Both the position numbers and the translations under genes were made by a program. DNA of 64,000 nucleotides. Source: Vespula vulgaris. Its lineage: Eukaryota > Arthropoda > Insecta > Hymenoptera > Vespidae. Below the pieces are notes generated by a model, which saw only the letters and a program-made list of their open reading frames with translations, was not told the origin of the DNA and did not search any database. Shown piece by piece: positions 24,590-36,800 of the stretch. The stretch lies in the NCBI RefSeq assembly GCF_905475345.1, contig NC_066594.1:4821501-4885500 (forward strand), in the 5' to 3' direction. Numbering within the stretch: the stretch's first letter is position 1; each line of letters starts with the position of its first letter.

Positions 24590-24660
24590 AACTCTCTCTC
24601 TCTCTCTCTTTTTCTCTCTCTCTGTCTCTTTCTCTCTCTCTCTCTCCCTCTCTCTCTCGC
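24590..24660. repeat. (TC)n microsatellite
   Basis: Interrupted TC repeat, again purine-rich in the ephrin sense, in the proposed 3' UTR. Confidence 0.88.
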
Positions 24661-25010
24661 ACGGATAATATATACTTTTTTGCCACGATCGAGACGAAAA
24701 GAGATAGCCGACAATCGCCGATTCGTCAAATTTGAATCGACGCGTATAATCAAGATAAGTTCATTGAATTGTCGCTCGATTTTATGAAATTTTCAACATC
24801 GACGATGGATCGTTCTCGCATTTTTGTCGCATTAATTTCGCAAACGGGTCTTTACGTCCTCGTGGGCGTTTACGCGTTCTGTCTCTCTCCCTTTTTCTCT
24901 CGTTCGCTCGTGCGTCATACATAAGATTCGTCTAGTATACGGCACTCTCCTAAATCTCCTTGCAGCTCGAAGAAACCGCTGGAGTCACTTGTACATATTC
25001 GTTAGGAATT

Positions 25011-25018
25011 TATTTACA
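25011..25018 (-). promoter_or_regulatory. Pumilio response element
   Basis: A third TGTAAATA on the minus strand, about 860 bp after the ephrin stop and nearest to the coding region. Confidence 0.38.
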
Positions 25019-25873
25019 GGCGTGCTAATTATCGTGGGCCAGCGAATGTACAGGTAAACGCGCACGACGATTCAAACGGGAAACGAGCTGGAACGATTCA
25101 TCGTTAGAGTTTTTCGACGATGGATAATCTCATTGTTCGTGTCGAGAGAAGTCGTTTAAGTCTCGTCTTCCGTTTCGATTCGACAAAGATTCGTCCATTT
25201 TCTGGCTAGATATAACTCGTATGCGCGCTAACGTTATTCGCTCCGAAGATATTTAACACGCTACTCGCACACATCTTTTCTCACGCGTTCACATTACTTT
25301 CATACACTCGCTCTTTTACCACGCTCTCTTGTATTTCGAATAAATACCTAGAATTAGCGTAACGATAAGAAGGACAACCAATACGACTACCATTTATAGT
25401 AGTGATAATAGTGGGCGTACTATAATAGTATCTAGTAGCAGCGATTCTCCTTGTTCTTCTTTTTCTTCATTTTTTTCAGCATTTTTTCTTCGCTCTCTTC
25501 TATCCTTTTTCGTCGTCGTCTTGCTTGACCATCTCGACATCTATACGCCATCCCGCTTGTCTTTCCTTTTTATTAGTAGTTAATATGGCTTTGCCACGAG
25601 TCTCTTATTCAGACACGTAGTCTTTCTAGGTCCATCCGTACATATATCTATACCTTCTTACCAGCAGTATCTAATAGATATCTCTTCTTTCCTTCTCAGC
25701 ATTCGGTCTCGGGGCAAACCGAGCGATGGTTGATCTGCGCGCGTCCCACGATCGAGGGGCTGCAGCGCACGATAGAGGCGCTGCGTGCCTCAAGAAATTA
25801 ATTAAACGTAGGATAATCACAGAAGAAGGGGTTCGACGCATGGGATACGCTCTTCGTTGGTAGTGTCGTCGCT

Positions 25874-28800
25874 TCACCGCAGCAACTGCGGCATGAGAGC
25901 ACTTATCAAAACGCTAGAGACCATCAGGAACAGGACCTGCCCGAACCCATACGACGCCGCGCCGTTGTACGTTAGTTCTTCGTTCTTCACCACCTCGTTA
26001 GGATGATCGGAGTATTCCTCTGAAAATAGGAAAAAATACCACGTGAGAAAGTTTCTACCGAATCGATGCGAAGGGAATAAAAAGTTCTCCACAGTCGAGT
26101 CACACGGAAATACGCCTCGTTAATGGCCATTCGCGCACATCGCTTATCGCTCAAATGCAAATAGCTGCGCCGGCTGTGTACCACTCGAATTATCGTAGGC
26201 GTCGATGTGAAGGACAAGAAAAAGGAAATCTCTCCCCCAATAAAAAGAAGAAAAAGAAAAAAAATAAAAGACATGCAAGAATGGCAAGACCGACAGATGG
26301 CTTTCGAGAGATCTACGAAGTCGTCGCACCTCGACGTACTTTTATTGGTTTTCCATCTGGTGTAGGACGCGAGACAAGAACGAGACGAACTGTGTTACAT
26401 TTTTCAGGAAAGGTTTGACGTTTTTCAGTCGTTTATACCAAAGAAATTCGACGGTTCGGAATGAAATATAAGTAGGTACTCGAATACGTATATAGCTACA
26501 CGTAGATACTTATACGTATATACATATATACAGGATTATAGACGTACTGTTCTTTTTCTTCTGTCCAATCGAGGTCTTTGGCGGCGAGGAGACAGACGGG
26601 GGTCCATTGTGAATCGGAGGCTGTGGCTGATGCGGATGTACAGGGTACAACGCTGAAGGGGGAACGTGGGTCGGCATCACCGTAGCTGGTTGATGATGAT
26701 CGCGATGATGATGAATGTTGCCTCCCGGGTAGAATCGTTCTCCACCCTTGAGGACGCTCGGTGGCGGTGGTGGTGGCATCATACCACCAGCTCCTCCTCC
26801 CAAAACCGCGGTGCTCGTTGAGCTGCTGCTGGGCACGGTGCTGCTGGTCACGGTTACGGCTAAAGCGAGAACGATGGTTTTTATTATAATACGATATTTT
26901 CTCAACGCAATGAATTCTTTTTTTTTTCATTTTTTCAAACGTTTGACACAACAACCAGTAAGAACGTACTATATATAGAAAAGAAGGTAATAGCGAGTCG
27001 ATGGAAAAGAGCACGCTGAGAAGTAGAATCTCAAGTCTCTCGTGGATGAGTTTGAACGAGTTTATCGCTCGGAGAGATAGCCAGATAGCTCATTACGTTG
27101 TACGAATCATTCTCGGCGTGCACTCGCCAGCTCGTTCGAGAGAAGGATGCTCGGAACGAATTAGGTAGAGACGAGTGCTCGCTCGGCGGAATGAAATGGT
27201 GGAATTTATCGTGCTCTGGGACAGTGGTCTAACCGCAACAAATGGTGCGCGCTAAGAATTATAATTGATAGGGATTATTTAAGAGGCGGAGAAAGGCCAG
27301 CAGAGAAGTGGAAGGAGAAAAATAGTAGGACGGAGGAAGAGGGAAAGAGGAAAGGAAAGATATGAAAGAATGAGACTGCCGAGGAGGACACGAACGAGTA
27401 GCGGTGAGTGGACCGCCTGTTATGGAAGTCGTTCCTCTTCTAACTGATTAAGGGATAATGAATTTATGGCGCGGTCCTTCTTTTCTCTTCCCCTTTCTTC
27501 ATTCTTCTTCGAGTCGACACGAGATATGCGTGAACGAACGATGCGAGTGTAACGCGTGAAGTGCGAAAAACATTTCAAGAATGAAATTGAAAGGTACCGA
27601 CTTTTGATATAGACAACGTTCGTAGTTTGCCTCACGTTTTTAATTTAGTAATAGTGATCGAAATAGGCTCGGAGAGACATTCTTTGAAAATTAGGTTTCT
27701 CCTCTCTTCTTTTCTTTTCTTTTTTGTTTTCTTTTTCTTTTCCTGAAGACCTATACAATACTCACAGTTGTTGCGAGACGTGGCTGATGAGGAGGAGGTG
27801 TCGTTGCTGCAGCAAACCTTGAAGACAACCTTCATGTTGTCGGAGGTGCATCGTCCGCCGATGCGCCTATGCAGATCTTCCTTGGACGAGGTGCTGATGA
27901 AGTAGTAATCGTGGCCAGGCAGAAACTCGAGGCCCCCCGGTTGCGGCGTGAACGGCCTGAAGGTGATCGTGTAGTACTTATCCTCGTATGGTTTGTCGCA
28001 AATTGCTATTAAGCGAGGACTTGGGTTTGTTATTCGACACGTCTCGTACTCCTCCTTGGACACCTGCAACGACGAGAAAAAAGATTAGCGGTCACGCCCA
28101 CATCGTGAACCTGAAAACTCTCGTTTTCGTTACGATCGGTCACACAGGCTATGCGGAAAAAGCTATTCTTTTCTTCTCTCTCTCTCTCTCTCTCACTCTT
28201 TCTCTCTATGCTTCTCTTTGCTCAAGCACGACATTAATCGCTGATTGACTACTGTGAAAGAAGTTTTAACGGCCGGGGAACCGTGTATCGGGATACGAAT
28301 GGAATTTTTGTCCGTCCTTCGAACCCTTTCTCGGCCTTTTTGCCACGTCGTTCGTGGCAGAAAGAAAGAGAGGAGTCGAGAACAGGAGGGAAAAGATCTA
28401 TTGTGTCGATCCTAATCGCCGTACAGAGAGAACGGCGATCGAGACAATGGAGTGGACGCTACGAGGGAGGCCACGATCTGCGATTAGATCGGTCCGATGA
28501 GTTCGTGAAAATACGTGAACGATGCACAAACGTCTACGGTATCTGGATGAGGACGACGACAGAATCTTTGATAAGTTTTCAAAGGGGGAAAAGGGGAATT
28601 CGTCGCGACGTCGTCGTTGTCGCGAAAGCTATACTGCCTTTTGCTGACTGGCATGCCGATTACCGAGCGAGTCCAGACAATGTAAATGTCCGAAAGAGGA
28701 ACTCTTTAAGCTTTGCACGGATCGTTAACGGCAACATCTTCGTTTCTTTTCCATTGGAAGTTCGCGCACGAAGTCACTTTTGGTGATGAGAGGGGAGAAA

Positions 28801-30792
28801 AGAGAGAGAGAGAGAGAGAGAAAAGCGGGTAGTCAAAGAACTGGTCTCGAGTAGTAGCAGCTGTCTAAACATTACGGAAACCAGCCTCAACTATTTTTTC
28901 GTCGTAAGACTTGTCCGTCATCGATGCACCCCATGGTTACTCGCGTTCCCCACCCACTTTTCCCCCTTTTTATCTCTATGTAAGTAAATTCTTGAAACAA
29001 ATCGCTATGATATAGAATCGACGTACCCGTGAGATCTCGTGATCTGTTCTAAAGTTAAACCAACCGGCATTTATCTCGTTGGTACATGTATTTAGATAGG
29101 CGAGGAGAAATCTTTAAAACACTTACGTTATAAATGAGGTATTTTTCCGGATCATATGTGCCCAATTGATACATCGGACAAATTATGTTCACTTGATCGT
29201 ACTCGAACACCGCGTTGTTCTTGTTCACGTCTATTATATGATCCGTGTTGTCTATTCGAAATCTGTAACAGAGAAAAAAGAAAAGGTCATTATTGGAATA
29301 AAAGGAAAATTTTAAAGATTGGTGAAATATCAATGTTTCGAAAGGGTCTCGTTAGAACATCCTTTCGGTAGTCGAGCGTAAAAAAGTGGGAAAAAAAAAG
29401 GAAAGAACGACTCGATTTCGTAGGCACCCAACGTCTGATAGGCAGGCGCCTATAGTGTCGGAGCCTTCGCGTAAGCGCAAGTAGGAGTCTACGCGCACAC
29501 GCGTGTTCACGATCGCGCACGTACGAACACGAGGGAGTCTATTATACTGGGTGTTTCTACCATCCGGTTCGACGTCCTCCTCGCTCTCTTTCCACTCCGT
29601 CGGGTGTTTATTTTTGGAGTAAGCCGTCTCGCTGCCGTTTAGTCGGAGGAGCACCTATGTTTCTCTGTTTCTTTCTTTTTTTATCGAATCGATGAATTAT
29701 CGCAAGACGGAGATATTTTTTGTTTTCGCGTTCACGAATTTTACGTTTGTGGAATAAAAATGTAGAAATATTATTTTTTTTTTTTAATTTCTTCGTCCAC
29801 GATTTGATCGTACGCTCCGGAAAAATATGTACGCGTAGCATCTTTTTCGTCTTTCAAAAAGTTCTGCATTTCTCCGAGTAAGGTATAATACGGATTGAAG
29901 AAACTCCAAAGGTATTTTGTGTTTGGGTTAGGAAAATCTTTGTTGGATGTTTCTTTGAATCGGAGAGTACGACGACGAACGAGGAAGAACGTCGAACACC
30001 CTGTATATGGGAGCTAGTCCGAGCGTCGGTGAGGATGGAACGAAAAGGTCGGTGGATGAGCAAAAGGAGAGAAGAGAAGAGGAGAAGGAAAAAGAAGAGA
30101 AGAGGAGAAGGTGGAAGACGGTTCCTATACAACCGGTTCTTTCCAACGGCGCTCGCACACGTTAACGCTCGCTTCTTCGTGTGGCCATACGATATACACG
30201 AGACTGTACGGTAACGTCCTCTGCGCCCTTCGCGCCGCCCTATTTAGCCCTACGTATCGCGAGAATTTCTTTCGATTTTCTCGCAAAGCTCCGATCTGAA
30301 TTTGATCTTTCCCTTTGCCTGCTGAAAATGCTATAGCCGAAGAAAAATCAAAAAGAATCGCTTAGATGAAAGTAAATGAAGGAAGAAAATTTCTTTGAAC
30401 TCTTGAGTAAATAAGAATTTACGAGACTGTGGGAAAAGTCGATCGATTGGTTCGATCGATCGAAGGGTTCGACGTACCTTTAATGAACGTACGTACATAT
30501 GTACAGACGACAACATATACGGTCGTTGGTGCAACAAGATGCAGCAGCGAAACGCGGGCGTCGAATATGCGCGTCTGGACGTTTCGGAGCATTAACGGAC
30601 AATCTCGTAAGTGGGCGTGTAAGGGCTTGAAAATTGGAAGGTAGGCCGGGCCTTGGCGAAATTAACGTTTGGCGATAATATCCGTTCTCTCTCCTGGTGC
30701 CCCCATGTCGATACTATACGTCGACCCTAAACGCAGCTCGGCAAACGACGACCTCGACGAATCGCGCGTACGAGAAATGGAGAAAGAGAGAA

Positions 30793-30845
<53 letters not shown>

Positions 30846-33800
30846 ACTCGCCGTTAACGCTTTACCAATGTGCGAGCGTGCGTGGGCGTGCACTCGCAAC
30901 CTGGCCATTCACCAATTTCTCCAACGACGCGAACGGCGAGACTTTGATCGTTTTTCTCCCTACGGCTTTCCGGATTCCAAGCACGAACGTATTCGTTTAT
31001 CTCCGTATACTTTTTATGGCGTTTATCATTTCCCATGGTGAAGCAAAGGCGGACTCCTTTCGGTATTATCTCGGCGTGCTCGTTAAGTTGATGCATTTCG
31101 CTTCGGTAGTCTCGATGTGTGATTTAAAAGAAGAAGAGAAAGGGAAAAAGGCTCCTTCTTCTCTACGCGAGAACGGTGTCATTTGCATATACCTATGTAT
31201 TCGTAGGATCCTCGAGGACCCTTGTATTAATGCAATACGTTGCCTTCGTTCTTAACAGTTCTTTTCTGGCCTTAGGTAAATACTCGGCATGAATATGTAT
31301 GGAGCCTCCTAGTGACCCCTTCTTAAACTCTAACGCGCGTGCAGGGATACGTTCTCAACTTCCCAGACCGTAGACAAGTTTCTATGGATCTCAGTGGATC
31401 CGGCTAGAACGTTATAATAATACCCATGCAAGGTGGTTTTATGGCCATCGATCCGCCTCTTTTATTATAGTCTTTAATATTTAAAAAGCTCTTTTCATCG
31501 TGTTCGCGCTTTTCATTTTTTCTTTTTCTTCGAATATGCCAATATTCGTGCCGTATTCGTTTGACTTTCGTTTGACTCGAACGCTTCCGTGCAAATATCC
31601 GAAAGTAAGAATTTTTATAAAAGATCAGGAGCAACGAGAGGAACGCTCGGTTGTAATTTGTACGCGACACTTCCTTTGAATTCGCTATCTAGGAGCCAAT
31701 AAATATACGACTCGATCCCCACTACCGATCGCCATCACCCACCGCTGTCCCCTGGATACCAATTAACTACCGAATAAAACCTACGGAAGGGTCGGCCTAA
31801 TTGGAATCTCGAAAAAGTGGGCGTGTACCGATCGGCGGATCCCATCGTCGCGAGTCCAACGAGAATTCCTATCCGTCGAGTATCGCGTCGAGAGAGTAAT
31901 ATCATCCTCTCTCTATCTCTTTCTCTCTCGTTCCTCGTTGTCTACCTCGTCATCGTCGATTTTCGATCTCGAGTTTGACTTCACCAACGACAATGAGCGT
32001 CGATTAAAAAGAAGCGCGCAAATGTTATTAGATAGAGAAAATTCGATTTAAACGAAGAGCGAACGGACAAACGATTTAGCGCTCTCCATGCTCGCATACC
32101 GACCCTTTAATCATCGATCCTCCTTTCAACCTTCCTTTCGTTAAATTAAACGAGCTCGGAGTAACGAAAGGCGAGTGCTCCTCTTTACTTCTCTCTCTCT
32201 CTCTCTCTGTCACGCCGCGTTTTCACGTATGATGCGCATGCTCGCGAAAGAGGAGAGGAGTACTAAGAGGAAAAGAAAGAGAATAGAAACGAAGAGAAAG
32301 AGACGAACGTAGAAAGACGTGAGTGCGAGGCGATGATGAGACGGATCGGGGGAGTCGTACGGAGAAAGCAGACGCTTATGCGTTAAGTGGGATTTTCTGG
32401 CAGGAATATCAAAGACGGGTTCGCGTCAAAGAGATTGTGCGCGAGAGAAGAGAGGGTATGTCCAGAAAGATGAAGAAGAAGAAGAAGAAATAAGGTGAAG
32501 AACGAGAAAGAAAGGGTAGGACAAAAAAGAGACATCGAAGACATTTGGACGAAAACACGGGTGCAACGCTTGACTTCACCTTTATCTCTCATTCATCACA
32601 CTCATTCTCGAAGAAACAATTGTGCACCGCACCGCACATCTTTTCCCCGAAATTTTCTTTTGCTTTTTGACGTCAACGAGGGCATCAGAAATGAGAACAG
32701 CTCGTTTTTCGTCATGGAATTTTTGATTGCGTGTGGAATTCTTCCCTCTACCGAAAAATCAGATATTAACTTAGAATTCATCGGGGGAAGTCAGGTACGA
32801 ATATTCCTAACGACCTTGCGACATGTGTGACCGTGAAAGAATCATGAATGTTTTTTTCTCTCTTGGGAAAGATAGAGAGAGATAGAAAGAGAAAGAGAAG
32901 CGAACGACGAGGAAGACGACTACAATGGTGTACGCGCGTGCGTTGATTATACATGCGCATATAATTATTACGCGATCGTATCGTCGGAAAACGTGCTTGG
33001 ACGGAAGGAAGAGAGATGGGAATACGAACGATGCGTTTAGACAACAAATTACGGTAATATCGATAGTGTATAAATTGGACAAATGATTAGTACATGCAAT
33101 ATAATGGCAATGAAAACATGTATTTATCCAACAATTTGCATTTTGCATGTTTATCCATTTCCTATGTAACGTGCAAAATTATTAGCTCTTGCTATTTGCT
33201 CGATCCTTAATGTAATAAGTTAATAAGAAATACGAATTCGAGGTGAAAAGTAAATAGGAGGGAAACGAAATCAACGAAGCGTTCTTTCTCGGAAGGTGTT
33301 ACATATTGGTTCCTCGCACCTGTCTCTCCCTTCGAAAGATGTCGGACGTCGACGTCGCGATTGGTTCCCTCGAGTGGTCTTATTCTGTACAGAACACCGG
33401 TCCTTTTGTTGCGTACGCTAAGAAATGCGACTGAGAAAAAATAAAAAAGAAAAAGAAAGAAAGAAGTAGGAGAGAAAGAGAGAGAGAGAAAGAGAGAGAG
33501 AGCGAGAAGAAGACAAATGTAAGCGCTCGAGGATCATTTCATTCGCGAGGTTTTTTTAACCAACGTCTCGAAAACCATCAGGAACGTTATTATTCGTTAA
33601 CTTTGAAATATTTATCCGATACTTCTTCAGAGACTCGACAGCAGCACATCGTCGGCGAATTTGTCTCGCTCGTTCTATTTTCGTATTCCTTCCTAAGCAG
33701 GCAGAGCCGAGAGAGTCCACTGTGGTGAATGTGCACGTGCGAACGCGCACTTTGCATACAATCGTACGGTGCGCGATCGCGAGACCTTGAACTCTTTTCC

Positions 33801-36800
33801 GTGAACGTATCAGAAAAGTGGAAAAGTCGATGTTAAATTCTTCTCTTCCACTAGCAATCGTTTCTTATGGTATCGCGAATCAGCTGTAATTTTCTTGTTG
33901 CGCGTTCGTGCGAACGGAAGAATGGTGAAAAAGAGAACTCTCTCCAAGATTTCGTGGAATACGGAAGACGAACGAGTCAACGAGCCGTCGGTTCTTAATT
34001 TCCAACCCGAGGTCAAATTCCGCAGAAGATATTTCTCCTTTTTCTTCTCTCTTTCTCTTCTGGACATTTGAAGTGTAAAACGAACGCGTATAGGTATATA
34101 AATCTTGTTAGTAGAATAATTTGTCGCAGCCATTCTGACTAATTCATTACCGATACCTATTCGGTTACGTTTTCCATTTTGCGTCGCAGAGTAATTTGCT
34201 CGAGCGTTGAAAATTAACAACATAATTCTCCTCGAGAACTAATAAGGAATACGTTCACGGTTAACGAGCCGTACAAATTTCTTTACACGCTTTCATTCGT
34301 GAAAGCAAGCGAGAGATCGATTTTTAAAGTAGGTAAATATCTCCGTTACTAATTAGTAATTACCCTTAAGTCAATTTATTTTTTGCAGTAATTAATACGG
34401 CCAATATCGAAGCAACTTTTCAATCAATGTCTAATCTCTTCCGTAGTGTTTTTTTTTTTTTTTAAACAGAAATATAGAAGATTCCAGTTATAATTTTTAT
34501 AAAAAGATTTACTTTCTTCAGTAAAATCAATAAACACGCATAGATCTTAAGTATCTACGTTCAAAATAAGTTCAATTATCGGTGACTTCTGTGATAGCGA
34601 ATTCATTGAATAATTCGGCATCTATCACGTCGAGATTTACGCTTCGATATATTCCATTCTAATTTATCAAGTCGTCACAACTTCGCAGAAAGATGAATAC
34701 GTTTTGATATACCTATTTTTTCGCGGTGCGTCTTCTCACGTATGAAAGTTCATCGATCGCAGTCTCTCGCGACTCAACGCGACCTATTAAAAGCTCCGCA
34801 TTGGTCCGAACGTGGAACGGCGTACAAACGACGGACTGCAGCTTGTCGTACGCACGTCGCGTACCGCCTTCCTCTTTCCTTTCCTCATCGAGGCGTAGAG
34901 ACTCTAAAGTGGCTGGACGGAGTGTCAGTGTCGGTCGGAGAGATCAGAGGGCTGACGTTAAAAGAAATAGTTCGAGGGATCTTCGCGCACGTGTTTCTTC
35001 TCGCGCACTGTTCATCCTCATTTTTCTACATTATTAGCATAAGCCATACAACGCGTAATTACTTTTCAAGTTCGCTTTATCGATGGATAATGAATCATTT
35101 CGAATGTGCCGATAACTCAGGAGAAGACTACGCTTTTAACGATCTCTTAAATCTCAAACTGGTTTTTATGAGTTTTTTTTTTCTTTTTTTTTTTTAAATT
35201 CGTCTATAATCCCAACCCCTTTTTTTCGTAAGAGAGTGGATAAGATTCCTGTTGTCACTTCTCCTCTCTTTCTTTCTTACTATCTCCTTGTGAAAGTCGG
35301 ATGTACGGCTGGTCTTCTCCCTCAGACAGTCCCTCGGCGAATGACACTTAACGACGATTTGATTTTACGATCTTCGTGTTTACGACGATCCCCAAACGTC
35401 GATTAGAAAGAAAAACAACGTAAGATACCGTTCCTTTTTCGTGGAATATTGTGCGTGTGTATCGAGATGGTCGACCTTGGTAAACAAAAACTTTTTCGTT
35501 TTTACGGTAGTGTTGTAATAAGGTATTTGTATATACGCGTATACGTGAAGTCGATGAAAGGTTTACGATTATAGAAAGGCTCGTCTCTTCGACAAAGAAA
35601 TGTTACGATCGAGCTCGATTTTCGATAGTATGGCCCGCGAACGAATCGATATTGTATCGTCTAAGTCTCGCTGGAATTGAGATACAGTTGACTGAGTAAA
35701 AGGAAGAGGTTCCTATCAATTTTAGGTAACTTTGTCGCATCCCATTCGATTCGTTTAATTTTAGAATACCGGATGGTGAGAAAAGAGACAAGCGAGCAGA
35801 GGAAACTTTTATGGTAGTATATTTTTCCGGAGGATCGTTAATACGTCCTCGGTTATGTTCGACGTGGAAGCGTAACAAGGGGCCGAAGGTTAACGATCCT
35901 ACCGAGGGTCTGAAAATGTAACGAGACCGATGTTTGCCTTCCCTACGCTGTACAGGCCACTTGTAACTTCCTTTAAAGTATAGTTTTTACCAGATCTTCG
36001 AGGCAATGGAATCCGAAAGGTGTTTCGAAACGATTCGATCGCGAATGCGAGTTATAGAAGTTATCTCATGCTCGTTTTCTGATAGGATTTAGATCTGAAA
36101 TAGAACGAACGCCGGATAAGATTTCTAGTTTCGACAAGGATCCGTGCCGGGCATTGAGACATTTCTGTCCAGTCGATATGGAAGATAACCCGTGTCTCGA
36201 TGCACGTTCGAGGTCAGGGCTCCGTTCCTGGGTCAGATCCTCGGGCACCCATCGTGTTGATATCCCCGAGATAGCTCCATTGTTTATGAACATCGTCGTG
36301 CGCGCAGGTAGGAGAAGAAGAAGGAGAGGTACACCCGTGCGACAGTTCGGGGTCACTTCCTAGTTGCCGACGCCGTGACGTTTCACGCCGGCGTGACACA
36401 TCCGAGATTCTCGAGATTCGGTCACGAATTCGCGTGACCAGCACGTCGCTTCACTCGCGGAAAATCACTAAAGCAGCCTGACCCTTCTCTTGCATTTCTT
36501 CCTTCGCTCTTACGTTCGAGACGGGCCTTTGTCCCTCGAGAGAAATCGAGGGAAGCGATAATCCGCGCGCTTCTCTCTTCTCCTCCTATATAAGATATTA
36601 TTATATGAAACGGAGCGTCGTCGTGTACGCGTAGAACGACGAGAGAATGTTCGCCGACGATAAAACGGACGTAAACATTCTCGCAGAGCGTGGACGCGTC
36701 GGAGCTTTTCGCGCGAGTGTCGACGCGTCTCGTGCGTTTGGAGATGTCGTCGTTATCGTTTATTTTCCGGCAGCACGGCTTAGACCACGCTCTCGAGAGA

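Larger units (their letters stand above)
18150..25873 (-). other. Probable long 3' UTR of the ephrin gene
   Basis: The 7.7 kb downstream of the ephrin stop contain no recognisable gene on either strand. On the minus strand they end at tandem AATAAA signals near 18162. The stretch has balanced to moderate GC, unlike the AT-rich genes to its left, and carries three Pumilio consensus sites and four large (GA)n tracts in the mRNA sense. Earlier AATAAA hexamers also occur, so shorter UTR forms are possible, and part of the stretch could be plain intergenic DNA. The extent is inferred and is not visible directly from sequence. Confidence 0.45.

Noticed and set aside
28283..28786. 167-codon plus frame in ephrin intron 2
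   Set aside because: Arg-rich and low in structure-forming residues; probably chance in moderate-GC sequence.
36066..36363. Paired open frames on both strands near 36,100-36,360, possible transposase relic
   Set aside because: No catalytic motif or known transposase sequence could be recognised on either strand, and there are no flanking repeats.
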